From the NCBI GenBank assembly GCA_033854735.1, contig JAWWPY010000554.1, forward strand, positions 1-27,706: DNA of 27,706 nt, read 5' to 3'. This DNA comes from JAWWPY01 sp033854735 (GTDB lineage Bacteria > Actinomycetota > Actinomycetes > Streptosporangiales > Streptosporangiaceae). Positions 1 to 7,968 of this stretch are shown here, piece by piece. The number at the start of each line of letters is the position of its first letter. Positions within the stretch are counted from its first letter, which is position 1. The notes under the pieces are model-generated. The model was given only the letters and a program-made list of their open reading frames with translations, was not told the origin of the DNA and did no database searches. Position numbers and translations under genes: made by a program.

Positions 1-77
1 CCCGTGGCCAGCACGGCCACGAGCACGATCGCGGTCAGCGCGGCACTGAAGCGCTGCCCTCGGGGATCAATTTTCAT
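1..77 (-). CDS. DUF4395-like membrane protein, N-terminal fragment
   Basis: Only the first 25 or so codons lie in the window; the gene continues past base 1. Reading leftward from ATG at 77 gives MKIDPRGQRFSAALTAIVLV, followed by AVLATG. That is a short polar start with the IDPRG-RF signature I associate with DUF4395 membrane proteins, then the first hydrophobic segment. AAAGG lies 7 bases before the ATG. The next gene upstream on the same strand is a membrane-anchored thioredoxin, and DUF4395 and thioredoxin genes are often neighbours in actinomycetes, which supports the call. The function of DUF4395 is unknown; a link to thiol redox at the membrane is inference. Confidence 0.7.
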   Translation of the reverse strand, partial: MKIDPRGQRFSAALTAIVLVAVLAT

Positions 78-405
78 CTCTGCGCCTTTCGCGGTGTTGG
101 CTGGACCAGATGTGCGCCCGGGCTCCCGCTCAGCGCGGGCACGCCCACCGGCGGCCCGGGCCTCTCTGGAGTAGTCCGCTCTGCCGGAGAGCTTCAGGCA
201 GACTGGCCGTGACGCGGCACGGCCGGACACTGGGCCGCGCCGACACGGCAGTAGTCCACCGCACGCCGCCTGGTCAGGATGGGCCGCATCGCCCCCTGCT
301 CCGCCATGCCACCACCCTTGGTACTGGACACCCGCGCGGTCGCGATGTCATGCGCGGCCCGGATTACAAGCCCTTCCGACCGCTCCGGTAGGATATTAGC
401 GCTGC
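78..405. other. Intergenic stretch between thioredoxin and DUF4395 genes
   Basis: About 330 bases with no convincing gene. A 71-codon minus-strand frame (194-409) starts with a GTG that overlaps the thioredoxin stop (GTGA), so it could be translationally coupled. Its product (VSSANILPERSEGL...) is low-complexity, has no domain I recognise and no independent ribosome binding site. I treat it as possible but unproven. The rest is GC-rich with short inverted repeats, and I see no clear promoter. Confidence 0.4.
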
Positions 406-879
406 TCACGCCACCACGCCAAGCGCCGCTAGCACCTCATCCTTGCGCGGCGGGCCGCTGGCCCGGGAGGCGATCCGGCCATCGGGGCCAAGGAGGAACG
501 TGGTCGGAGTCCTGCGGACGTCGAGCGCCCGGACCAGATCGACCCGGTCGGCCACGTCGAGTTCGACGTGGGTGACACCGTTGGCGGAGCGGGCGACATC
601 CATAAGAACCTGCCTGGCCGCCCGGCATGGAGCACAGAACGATGAGGAAAACTGCAGCAGGGTGGCACGTTCCCCCAGGGGGGAGCCGAGGTCGGCCTCG
701 GTCAGCCGCTGCCCCGGCCCGAGTTCCTGCCCCGGCCGGCCGGCGGCCCGTGGCGGCCGCAGCCGCCCGTCACTGCGGCGGCGGGAAAGCCCAAACGCAG
801 TCGCGCCGATCAGCACGACGATCCCTACGAGTAGCCCGGCCGTCACGCCACCGTACAGCGCAGTCGACGGGCGTCCCAT
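406..879 (-). CDS. Membrane-anchored TlpA/ResA-like thioredoxin
   Basis: A 157-residue protein with one N-terminal membrane segment (about residues 10-32), then a thioredoxin fold outside the membrane. The active site is FCAPCRAAR, with redox cysteines at about residues 82 and 85. The cis-proline loop is RRTPTTFLLGPDG (about 122-134). It likely passes electrons to or from periplasm-side protein thiols. I chose ATG 879 because AGGTGG lies 8 bases upstream; a GTG at 891 would add four residues. The DUF4395 gene follows on the same strand. The size and the CxxC followed by a cis-Pro are normal for a TlpA-like thiol-disulfide oxidoreductase; its substrate cannot be told. Confidence 0.85.
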   Translation of the reverse strand: MGRPSTALYGGVTAGLLVGIVVLIGATAFGLSRRRSDGRLRPPRAAGRPGQELGPGQRLTEADLGSPLGERATLLQFSSSFCAPCRAARQVLMDVARSANGVTHVELDVADRVDLVRALDVRRTPTTFLLGPDGRIASRASGPPRKDEVLAALGVVA

Positions 880-943
880 TCCCGCGACCACCTGTTTCGG
901 CTAGTTTTCGGCTGGGTTTCGGCCAGCCAGATCTGAGCGACCG

Positions 944-1120
944 CGCTCGGCCAGCCCGGGGGCCACCCCGGAACTCCAGGCATAACGCTTTCCTTGATCA
1001 CGCTCTGCCGAACCGGGGGACCACCCCCGGCACCCCCGGCATACCGCTTTCCATCACTACGCTCGGCCAGCCCGGGGGACCACCCCCGGAACCCCCAAGG
1101 CATACCGCTTTCCTTGATCA
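944..1120. repeat. Three tandem ~58-bp intergenic repeats
   Basis: Three imperfect head-to-tail copies at 944-1000, 1001-1059 and 1060-1120. Each begins CGCTC(G/T)GCC, has a G-run/C-run core (CCCGGGGG..CACCCC(C)GG) able to form a hairpin, and ends GGCATA(A/C)CGCTTTCC followed by TGATCA or TCACTA. On the minus strand they read as a pseudo-peptide repeat of the form IKES-MP-G--GW-PG. That is probably why open frames cross them, not evidence of a gene. They fill most of the gap 892-1197 upstream of the thioredoxin gene. Confidence 0.8.
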
Positions 1121-1197
1121 CGGAGTATTTCTGGGTCTATGTGTCCGGGATGTTCCGTGATCATGGAAGACGCGGGGGATGTGGCTGGCTGCTGCCG

Positions 1198-1914
1198 TCA
1201 TCGGGCCGGGACGCTGATCAGCACCTTCCCGCCCGACGTGATCTGGAAGCTGCGCACGTTAGCCTCCAGGATTGACGTATCCCCCGGGTACCAGAGCGAG
1301 CTGTCGCGGTACGTCGCGGTCCAGCCGCCCACGATGGCATGGTCCCCGGACGAGTCGGTGACCTCGAACTGGCAGTCCATCCCGACCGGGACCCCCCTGA
1401 CCTGCACCTTCACGGAGGTCCCCCAGGGCTGGGGCGCGTACCTCACCCTGATGCTGGTCAGCGTCGCCCGGTCAGTGCCGGAGACAGTCTCCCAGTGAGC
1501 GGGCGCCGCCACCTGCGCACCGGTGCCGCCTGCCGCGGGGTGCAGCACATTCCAGCCGACCGCTCCGCCCGAACCGGCCAGCAGGACGATGGCCGCGGCG
1601 GCGGCCAGGCCGCGCCACGTCCGTTCCCGGCGGTGCCTGGCGGTCCGCCGGAGCAGGGACCGCAGCATCTCGTCGCTAGCAGGCTCGACGACATGCGACT
1701 CGTCGAATTCGTCATGCGCCAGATGTTCCGCCTCGGCGACCGGTACCCGGCGCAGCAGGGCCGGCAGCCCGGCCAGGCCCGCGAGTTCCTCCCGGCAATC
1801 CGGGCAGGTGCTCAGGTGTCCGTCCACGAGCGCGCGTTCCGCAGGATCGATGGCGCCCAGCACGTACACCCCGAGCGCCTGCCGGAAGTCCCGGCAGACC
1901 GCTGACCCGGTCAT
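1198..1914 (-). CDS. Zinc-binding anti-sigma factor (RskA-like)
   Basis: A 238-residue protein. The N-terminal ZAS-type domain carries H33-x3-C37-x2-C40 (HLSTCPDC), the usual zinc motif of anti-sigma factors that hold ECF sigma factors. A membrane helix spans about residues 102-124. The C-terminal extracellular part (about 125-238) resembles RskA-type sensor domains. Its ATG overlaps the TGA of the sigma gene (ATGA at 1911-1914), so the pair should be translated together at fixed ratio. It probably inhibits the adjacent sigma factor until an outside signal triggers its loss; the signal is not visible. Confidence 0.88.
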   Translation of the reverse strand: MTGSAVCRDFRQALGVYVLGAIDPAERALVDGHLSTCPDCREELAGLAGLPALLRRVPVAEAEHLAHDEFDESHVVEPASDEMLRSLLRRTARHRRERTWRGLAAAAAIVLLAGSGGAVGWNVLHPAAGGTGAQVAAPAHWETVSGTDRATLTSIRVRYAPQPWGTSVKVQVRGVPVGMDCQFEVTDSSGDHAIVGGWTATYRDSSLWYPGDTSILEANVRSFQITSGGKVLISVPAR

Positions 1915-2573
1915 GGCGCGAGCCCCCGTTCCTCTAGCGCGAGCTTAAGTGCCCTAAGTGCGTAAAACGTCCGGGACTTCACGGTTCCTCCCGGAATGCC
2001 AAGGCTGGCCGCCGCTTCGGCCACCGAGCGGCCCAGGTAATACGTCTCGACCAGGACCTGCCGGTGCTCCGGGCGCAGCGCCCGGAGCGCGTCCGCCACG
2101 GCCCAGGACTCCAGCGCCCGGTCGGCGCCGTCGGCCACAGGCACGAGTTCCAGTGCCGCCTCGCCCACCTCGCGTGGCCGGGCACTTCTCGCCCGGTGGG
2201 CGTCGACGGCCAGATTCCGCGCCACGGCGAACAGCCAGGGGCGCGCGGGGCGCTCCGCGATCGCCTCCGGATGCAGCCACGCCCGGAGCAGCGTTTCCTG
2301 CACGATGTCCTCGGCGCGCTGCCGGTCGCCGGTGGTCAGGCGCAGCGCATAGCGCAGGAGCGGCCCCGCGTGCTCGGCATAGAGGGCGCGCACCAGCGCC
2401 TCATCGGAGATCTTGCTCTTCGATGCCCTGCTTTCGGTCTCACGGTGCCGCGCCACGTTCCTTGTAACGAGGAGCGGGGCCAACCGGTTCACCAGGCGCT
2501 CGGGAAGACGATTACGCCCTTCCCCGGGCAATCCGGCGCCGCGGTCGCCGCGGCCCGGCGGGGGCCCGGTCAT
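1911..2573 (-). CDS. ECF RNA polymerase sigma factor
   Basis: A 220-residue extracytoplasmic-function sigma factor. Region 2 is at about residues 60-130 (QRAEDIVQETLLRAW and PWLFAVARNLAVDAHR). Region 4 is at about 165-215, ending in a helix-turn-helix (SVAEAAASLGIPGGTVKSR). The first 50 residues are a Pro/Arg-rich extension unusual for the family. The true start may be the in-frame GTG at the VARHRE position, but the annotated ATG overlaps the preceding LmeA-like stop (ATGA), which supports the long form. The anti-sigma gene follows with a 4-base overlap. It likely recognises a small regulon that includes this operon. Confidence 0.9.
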   Translation of the reverse strand: MTGPPPGRGDRGAGLPGEGRNRLPERLVNRLAPLLVTRNVARHRETESRASKSKISDEALVRALYAEHAGPLLRYALRLTTGDRQRAEDIVQETLLRAWLHPEAIAERPARPWLFAVARNLAVDAHRARSARPREVGEAALELVPVADGADRALESWAVADALRALRPEHRQVLVETYYLGRSVAEAAASLGIPGGTVKSRTFYALRALKLALEERGLAP

Positions 2574-3262
2574 GGGCGATTCGCAAAGTGAACGTCCTGC
2601 CCGGATGCGGTGATGCGCAGTCCCCCGGCGCCCACACTGACCGAGGTGACGGTCAGGTGCAGTGGCAGGGCCCCGAGCGGGACCGCGAAGCCAAGCCGTC
2701 TCGCCACGGCGCCCACCGGGACTTTGGCACTCCCCCCGATGGTGATTTCCCGCGGGCTGAGGGTGATTCCTGATGGGCTGGCCGCAGGCGTGACAGTCGC
2801 CGAGACCGGGAGGCTGAGGCCGGCGTAACCCACGGTGCCCGACAGCCGGAGCCGCTGCCCGTCCTGGTGCAGCGCCAGGCCCCGCGGCAGCCGCTGGCGC
2901 ACCGCGGCCAGCGGCACCAGCGCGGTCGCGGTGGCATGGTCCGCTGTCACCGTGGACGCACCCCGGCCAAGCAGCTGGCTCAGCGGGGCACGTACGCCGG
3001 TGAACCGGGCATCCAGCCGGGAAACCTGCACGCCGCCGGCGACCACGCGGCCCATCCGGACATCGACCACGATGTAACGGCCCACCGCCACCTGGGTGAG
3101 GAACGGGAAACCGTGAATCCGGACGGCTGGCCTGGCCGGCAGATCATACGCGCTCGCCACCCGGCTGCTGATATCGCGCTGAGCGATGAGGACGGCCACC
3201 CGGTCGGTGATGACCAGCAGGATGCCCACGACAAGCAGGGCAGCAACCAGTTTCCGCATCAC
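2570..3262 (-). CDS. LmeA-like phospholipid-binding protein (DUF2993)
   Basis: A 230-residue protein starting with one signal/anchor helix (MRKLVAALLVVGILLVITD). An all-beta DUF2993 domain follows, recognised by IHGFPFLTQVAVGRY near residues 48-62. In mycobacteria the family member LmeA binds phosphoinositides and helps lipoarabinomannan maturation; that role is only suggested here. GTG (3262) and ATG (3259) are both possible starts. It is first in an overlapping operon with the ECF sigma factor and anti-sigma, so it may be a regulated envelope target carried with its regulator. Confidence 0.85.
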   Translation of the reverse strand: MMRKLVAALLVVGILLVITDRVAVLIAQRDISSRVASAYDLPARPAVRIHGFPFLTQVAVGRYIVVDVRMGRVVAGGVQVSRLDARFTGVRAPLSQLLGRGASTVTADHATATALVPLAAVRQRLPRGLALHQDGQRLRLSGTVGYAGLSLPVSATVTPAASPSGITLSPREITIGGSAKVPVGAVARRLGFAVPLGALPLHLTVTSVSVGAGGLRITASGQDVHFANRP

Positions 3263-3301
3263 CGCCCAACCTACCCGCGGGCAACGGCTGCCTCCGGGGT
3301 T

Positions 3302-3315
3302 CCCCGCTAGCGGGG
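3302..3315. other. 14-bp perfect palindrome CCCCGCTAGCGGGG
   Basis: A perfect palindrome between the MoaD-like stop and the LmeA-like start, followed by a second CGCTAG. It could be a weak transcription end for the moaD-like gene or an operator for the LmeA operon. There is no T-run, so it is not a standard terminator. Confidence 0.4.
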
Positions 3316-3322
3316 TCCCGCG

Positions 3323-3592
3323 CTAGCCGCCCGCGAATGGGGGCAGCACCTCGACGATTGCCGCATCCGCCAGGTGGACTGATTCCGGCGCCCGGGAGCC
3401 CACCGCTATCCCATCGACGAGGAACGATGACCTGGCCAGGACGGCGGCGAAGGCAGCCTCGGCGGCCGCCGATCCGCGTCCAGCGGTCGCCGCCGCAAGC
3501 GCTTCCGCGAGCGTTCCGGCGCTCAATTTCTCCTCGGCCAGGCCGGCGGCCTGCTTCGCCGCCGCCCAGTAGCGCACCGTAACCATGCCCAT
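3323..3592 (-). CDS. MoaD/ThiS-family sulfur carrier
   Basis: An 89-residue ubiquitin-fold protein ending in PPFAGG. The C-terminal Gly-Gly is adenylated and turned into a thiocarboxylate by an E1-like enzyme (MoeB/ThiF), and it delivers sulfur for molybdopterin or another sulfur product. The N-terminal VTVRYWAAAKQAAG and the central LVDG turn are typical of MoaD. A second ATG two codons in (3586) is an alternative start. It is divergent from glnR. No other molybdopterin gene lies next to it, so the exact pathway is open. Confidence 0.85.
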   Translation of the reverse strand: MGMVTVRYWAAAKQAAGLAEEKLSAGTLAEALAAATAGRGSAAAEAAFAAVLARSSFLVDGIAVGSRAPESVHLADAAIVEVLPPFAGG

Positions 3593-3699
3593 GTCGGCTA
3601 TCCTGCCTCACATCGGATCCGGGCGATGCTGCCCTCGGGTCCTTGTGTGTGTCCATGGGTAGTTTCCCGCATAGCACCGCAGGGCGGAGGTGGCAGCGT

Positions 3700-4476
3700 T
3701 TGAGTGACCTGCTCTTGCTGACCAGCGCCGCCGAGCCAGCAGGCGAAATCCTGCCCTCGCTTGGCCTGCTGCTGCACTCGGTCCGGGTCGCACCGGCCGA
3801 GGCACCCTCGCTCGCAGACTCGCCACCGGCCGATGCGGTGCTGGTGGACGCGCGTCGTGACCTCGCTCAGGCCAAGAGCCTGTGCCATCTGCTGCGCACC
3901 GCCAGCCTGGGCGGCCCGCTGCTGATCATCGTGACCGAGGGCGGCCTGGCCGCGGTGACCGCCGAGTGGGGCGCCGACGACGTGATCTTGCACACAGCGG
4001 GGCCCGCTGAGGTGGAGGCGAGACTGCGCCTCGCCATCGGCCGCCAGGCCAGCCTCGCCCCCGCCACGCCGGACGAGATCCGCTCCGGTGATCTCGCGAT
4101 CGACGAAGCCACCTACACGGCCCGGCTGCGCGGCCGGGCCCTGGACCTGACCTTCAAGGAATTCGAGTTGCTCAAATTCCTGGCCCAGCATCCGGGCCGG
4201 GTCTTCACCCGGGCGCACCTGCTGCAGGAGGTCTGGGGATATGACTACTTCGGCGGCACCCGAACAGTCGATGTGCACGTGCGGAGGCTGCGGGCCAAGC
4301 TCGGCGTGGAACACGAGGCGCTGATCGGGACGGTGCGCAACGTTGGGTACCGTTTCGTCCCCGCCAAGAGCGGCGAGGACGGCCGGGCGCCGCACGGGCC
4401 GCGCCTCCCGGAGGACGACGCCGCCCCTGAGGAAGATGAGCAGAGAGAGGCCAGCGCTGCGTCCGCCGAGCGGTGA
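3700..4476 (+). CDS. glnR: GlnR, orphan OmpR-type nitrogen regulator
   Basis: I recognise this as actinobacterial GlnR, the global regulator of nitrogen assimilation. The N-terminus SDLLLLTSAAEPAGEILPSLG and the receiver motif VLVDARRDLAQ are typical. So are IIVTEGGLAAVTAEWGADD and the winged-helix core VWGYDYFGGTRTVDVHVRRL. GlnR is an orphan regulator whose receiver dimerises without normal phosphorylation. The start is TTG 3700, set by GGAGG 9 bases upstream and by the family N-terminus; the open frame runs further 5' without support. Length is about 258 residues, with an acidic C-terminal tail. mshD begins inside its last 41 bases. Confidence 0.93.
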   Translation: MSDLLLLTSAAEPAGEILPSLGLLLHSVRVAPAEAPSLADSPPADAVLVDARRDLAQAKSLCHLLRTASLGGPLLIIVTEGGLAAVTAEWGADDVILHTAGPAEVEARLRLAIGRQASLAPATPDEIRSGDLAIDEATYTARLRGRALDLTFKEFELLKFLAQHPGRVFTRAHLLQEVWGYDYFGGTRTVDVHVRRLRAKLGVEHEALIGTVRNVGYRFVPAKSGEDGRAPHGPRLPEDDAAPEEDEQREASAASAER

Positions 4477-5395
4477 CGACGCGCGGATCACCGCGACCGG
4501 CCAGCTCGGGCAATCGCAGACAGATGAGGTCCTGCGACTGGTCGCCGCCGCCACCGACCAGGACAACGTGAGCCCGCTATCTGAGCATGTCCTGCTCCAC
4601 CTGCGGTACGGCGGGGATCCGGATGCCCGCAACCTGCTGCTGACCGATGGCCCGGAGCTGGCCGGGTACGCGCACCTGGATCCGACCGATCCGGTTGAGG
4701 GCCCGAGTGGGGAACTGGTCATCCACCCGGCGCACCGCGGCCGCGGGCTTGGCCTCGCCCTCACCCGTGCGCTGCAGGCCGAGGCCGGGCCGAGACCACT
4801 GCGGCTCTGGGCGCACGGCGATCTGGCCGCGGCCGCCGCGCTGGCCCGCGCCGCCGGATTCGAGCGGGTCCGCGCCCTCTGGACGATGCGCCGCCCGCTT
4901 CAGGCACCGCTCGGGATACCCGTGCTCCCCGAGGGCATCACGGTCCGCAACTTCCGGGTCGGCCAGGACGAGGATTCCTGGGTCGCCATCAACCGGGCGG
5001 CGTTCGCCGGGCATCCCGAGCAGGGCGCCTGGACCCGGGCCGACCTCGACCTCCGCAAACGCGAGCCCTGGTTTGACCCGGACGGCTTTTTCCTCGCCGA
5101 ACGCGGGGGGCGGCTGGTGGGCTTCCACTGGACCAAGGTCCACGGCAGCCATCCGGGCGCCCCCGGGCACGGCCACGAGGCCATCGGCGAGGTCTACGTG
5201 GTGGGCGTCGCCCCCGAGGAGAGGGGCACCGGCCTGGGCCGTGCGCTGACCCTGACCGGGCTGCGCTACCTCCGGGGGCGCGGCCTGGCGGCGGTCATGC
5301 TGTACGTGGACGAGGCGAATACCGCGGCGATCCGGCTGTACGAATCGCTGGGCTTCGCGCACTGGGATACCGACATCATGTTCATGCACCCCTAA
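4436..5395 (+). CDS. mshD: Mycothiol synthase MshD
   Basis: A 319-residue protein made of two tandem GNAT acetyltransferase domains. The first carries HPAHRGRGLGLALTRAL as its acetyl-CoA loop (about residues 98-114). The second carries VAPEERGTGLGRALTLTGLRYL and ends ANTAAIRLYESLGFAHWDTD. MshD makes the last step of mycothiol, acetylating Cys-GlcN-Ins with acetyl-CoA. ATG 4436 overlaps the end of glnR by 41 bases, and GAGG lies only 3 bases upstream, so the start is moderately sure. The pair glnR-mshD is likely co-transcribed. This gene is a strong marker of actinomycete origin. Confidence 0.93.
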   Translation: MSRERPALRPPSGDDARITATGQLGQSQTDEVLRLVAAATDQDNVSPLSEHVLLHLRYGGDPDARNLLLTDGPELAGYAHLDPTDPVEGPSGELVIHPAHRGRGLGLALTRALQAEAGPRPLRLWAHGDLAAAAALARAAGFERVRALWTMRRPLQAPLGIPVLPEGITVRNFRVGQDEDSWVAINRAAFAGHPEQGAWTRADLDLRKREPWFDPDGFFLAERGGRLVGFHWTKVHGSHPGAPGHGHEAIGEVYVVGVAPEERGTGLGRALTLTGLRYLRGRGLAAVMLYVDEANTAAIRLYESLGFAHWDTDIMFMHP

Positions 5396-5547
5396 TGCGC
5401 CCGGAGCGCGCGCGCCGGATCGTTTTGGGGTGGCTAGCAAGGCAGCGATTGCGGCCATGGTTTGTTACCCGCGGCCGCTGAATACTTTAAGTGAAATCTG
5501 ATTACGCAACGCGATCAGCATGCTCGGCGCACCACACCAGGAGATCC

Positions 5548-5826
5548 TCAATCCCCGGCGCGGGAGACACTTGATACCGGCCTAATCCCCAGAACCACAT
5601 CCAGCTCTTCCGCAGTGAGTGGCCTGTCACTCACCGCAACCGCGCTGAGCACTTCCGCATAGAGCGCGATCTCGTCGAGTGCGACGCGATCTGGGACGCG
5701 AAGATCGAGATGCTCCCGCACCGCGCCCACCTCCATCGTCCAGCGGATTCGCGGAACCCTTGGCCGCAAGCCTACGACGCGGCGCCGCGCACCCGCATGA
5801 CCCATCAGGGTCATTTCCTGGACCAT
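5548..5826 (-). CDS. Small conserved-looking protein of unknown function
   Basis: About 92 residues. The N-terminal third is Arg-rich (GARRRVVGLRPRVPRIRW). The rest is a neat acidic helical stretch: VPDRVALDEIALYAEVLSAVAVSDRPLTAEELDVVLGIRP. Its regular amphipathic pattern and actinomycete-like composition make it a believable gene. I do not recognise a named family. Possible starts are TTG 5832, ATG 5826, ATG 5814 and ATG 5805; none has a decisive ribosome binding site. It stands alone between mshD (opposite strand) and the carbonic-anhydrase-like gene. Confidence 0.5.
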   Translation of the reverse strand: MVQEMTLMGHAGARRRVVGLRPRVPRIRWTMEVGAVREHLDLRVPDRVALDEIALYAEVLSAVAVSDRPLTAEELDVVLGIRPVSSVSRAGD

Positions 5827-5922
5827 CCTCAAGTGTGATTTACCCAGTACACCGGTAACAATTCCAAGAAGTTTGACGCACCCGGTATCCAGGTGCGGTA
5901 GTGGATCTATCGGTCCTGGCTA

Positions 5923-6462
5923 TTAACCTGCGAGTTCACGCCACACCGCATCCCGATGCCGCGCTGCGCGGCTCACATATCGGGCGGCCGTATTGGCAAA
6001 CAAGTTGCGATCCTCATCGGTCAGTTCGCGCACGACCCGGCCCGGAACGCCAGCCACCAGGACACCCTCCGGGATCTGGTGACCCGGCCGGATCACCGTG
6101 CCCGCCGCCACCAGGGAACCGGCGCCAATGCGCGACCGGCCCAGCAGGACGGCCCCGATCCCGATGAGCGCGCCCGCGGCCACATACGCCCCATGAACCG
6201 TGGCCCGGTGCCCGACAGATACCCGTTCCTCAAGGATCACCGGCTCGCCCGGATCCACATGCAGACAGCAGAGATCCTGGATGTTGCACTCCGCGCCGAC
6301 CACGATCTCCTCGTCGTCGGCCCGTAGTACCGACCCGTACCAGACGCTGGCGGCCCGGCCCACGGCCACCCGGCCGACCACGACCGCTCCGGGAGCAATC
6401 CACGCCTCCGGGTGAATCGACGGGGCGAGGCCGTCGATCGACCCAATAAGGCTCATCCTCAT
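5923..6462 (-). CDS. Gamma-class carbonic anhydrase-like hexapeptide protein
   Basis: A 179-residue left-handed beta-helix protein. Hexapeptide turns run through about residues 15-150 (APGAVVVGRVAVGRAASVWYGSVLRADDEEIVVG...). The metal-site histidines of the gamma-CA family are visible in CCLHVDPGEP and SVGHRATVHG. These trimeric enzymes bind Zn or Fe and may hydrate CO2; many homologues (YrdA/PaaY type) have other or no known activity. The start is set by GGGAGGTG just upstream of ATG 6462. The C-terminal helix (NTAARYVSRAARHRDAV) is typical of bacterial members. Confidence 0.88.
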   Translation of the reverse strand: MRMSLIGSIDGLAPSIHPEAWIAPGAVVVGRVAVGRAASVWYGSVLRADDEEIVVGAECNIQDLCCLHVDPGEPVILEERVSVGHRATVHGAYVAAGALIGIGAVLLGRSRIGAGSLVAAGTVIRPGHQIPEGVLVAGVPGRVVRELTDEDRNLFANTAARYVSRAARHRDAVWRELAG

Positions 6463-6776
6463 CGGGCACCTCCCCGCAACTGATATTCCGGGCGTATCCC
6501 CCGTCCCGGCGGTCTGCCCGGTAACTCGCCTGGACCTGCCTCAATCCAGCTATGCTCAGCCATCACCTCATCATGGGATGCCGCACAATCAGGGCAAAAC
6601 GGGACACTCGTTCGTTTCGGTTGCGCGCGAGGCTGTTCAGGACAAGAGTCTTGCCCGTTGTACCTGCACCTCCAGACCATCTAGCCAAGTCACGTCCCGT
6701 TCCCATCTCAGGGAACTCGCCCGCGCCGCTTCAGGCTGCGGCGGTTACCTGCCTGACCCACTTCTCGGGTGACACC
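6463..6776. other. Divergent intergenic region
   Basis: 314 bases between the carbonic-anhydrase-like gene (minus) and the DivIVA-domain gene (plus). It must contain promoters for both. I see no hexamer pair good enough to name and no coding frame with family resemblance. Short open frames here look like chance. Confidence 0.4.
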
Positions 6777-7889
6777 ATGACTGAGCACACTGACCTCATA
6801 CCTGACCTCGACTCCGAAGACGCGTTCGAAGTACAGATGCGTGGCTACAGCCGCCGTCAGGTGAACGAATTCGTCGCCCGCTCCCGCAGCCAGACACGCG
6901 ACCTCGAGGAGCGGCTGTCCCGCTCCCTCGACGAGATGGAACGGCTGAAGCTTGAGCTGTCCGCCAGCCGTCAGAAGGCAGAGGACGTCAAGCCCGCCTA
7001 TGAAGAGGTCAGCGAGCGGATGGGGCAGATCCTCAAGCTGGCCGACGACGAGGCGCGGGCGGAGAAGGCCCGTGCCCAGGACGAGATCGGGAAGCTGCGC
7101 GCCGGCGCCAAGGCAGAGACGGACAAGTTCAAGGCGGATGCTCGCGAGCAGACCGAGCGGATGCTCGCCGCGGCCCAGGAGCAAGCCGAGAACGCCATTG
7201 CCAGTGCGCGGGCGGAGGCAGACAAGGCGCGCACCAGCGCGCGCGCCGAGGCGGACCACACCATCAGCGAGGCGCAGAAGAAGTCCGAGAGTGCTGTCGC
7301 AGCGGCCAAGGGGCAGGCCAAGCAGATGCTCGACGAGGCGACCGCCCGCGCGACCGCGATCCATGACGGGGCCGAGCGGCGCCTCAACCTGCTGGTAGCC
7401 AGGCACACGGAAACGCTCCGGCGGCTCACCGAGGTGCGTGACGTGGTCACCAACCTCGTCGCCGGCGAGGCCGCCCGTGGATCCCTGGAGGACGAAGTCG
7501 CCAGGTCCGTCGCGAGCGCGATCTCCGGCTCCGGCGGAAACGCGGCCGGCGGCGCGCCCGCGGCGGCGTCCCGGCCGGCCGGGGCACCGGAAGGACGGCA
7601 CGCGCCGGGCGCATCCACCGCCTCGCCGTCCCCGCAGGCCGGGCGGGCTGGCGCCCGCACCGCCACGCTGGGGGATGATCCGGAGCGGCAGACGGCGACC
7701 GCCGGGCTGGACTCGACCAACGGGGCAACCGAGTCCCCGGCCGGCCCGGCCCGGGCCACCCACCGCGCCGGACCGGCACCGGCACCGGCACCGGCCGAGC
7801 GGACCGCCGAGACCAGCCGGCCGGTAAAGTCCGACTCGCCGGTCTTCCCGCGGCCCGCTGCCAGCGACAAGGCCGAGAAGTCCGACTAG
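6777..7889 (+). CDS. DivIVA-domain coiled-coil protein
   Basis: A 370-residue protein. The N-terminal DivIVA-type segment is FEVQMRGYSRRQVNEFV (about residues 17-33). A long charged coiled coil follows (about 35-240), with repeated Ala/Glu/Lys heptads (AKAETDKFKADAREQTERML). The C-terminal third is disordered and Pro/Ala-rich, with a PAPAPAPA run. Actinomycete DivIVA/Wag31/FilP-like proteins scaffold polar growth or form cytoskeletal filaments at the membrane; this one belongs to that broad group but is not clearly any named member. ATG 6777 fits the domain start, although its ribosome binding site is weak. Confidence 0.82.
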   Translation: MTEHTDLIPDLDSEDAFEVQMRGYSRRQVNEFVARSRSQTRDLEERLSRSLDEMERLKLELSASRQKAEDVKPAYEEVSERMGQILKLADDEARAEKARAQDEIGKLRAGAKAETDKFKADAREQTERMLAAAQEQAENAIASARAEADKARTSARAEADHTISEAQKKSESAVAAAKGQAKQMLDEATARATAIHDGAERRLNLLVARHTETLRRLTEVRDVVTNLVAGEAARGSLEDEVARSVASAISGSGGNAAGGAPAAASRPAGAPEGRHAPGASTASPSPQAGRAGARTATLGDDPERQTATAGLDSTNGATESPAGPARATHRAGPAPAPAPAERTAETSRPVKSDSPVFPRPAASDKAEKSD

Positions 7890-7968
7890 GACACGCCCTA
7901 AAACGCGGGAACGACCGAGTAAACCGATCTACCGTGATCCTGCGGTGGCCGGCCGGGTGGCCCGGATT

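Noticed and set aside
194..409. 71-codon ORF coupled to the thioredoxin stop (GTGA)
   Set aside because: Possible coupling but no domain, no own ribosome site and gene-unlike composition; kept only as a remark.
843..1121. 92-codon minus-strand ORF with repeated IKES-MP-G motifs
   Set aside because: It is produced by the tandem intergenic repeats, which look like DNA repeats rather than protein-coding units.
3598..4764. A 388-codon minus-strand frame opposite glnR and mshD
   Set aside because: GlnR and MshD are unmistakable on the plus strand; the opposite frame has no recognisable features.
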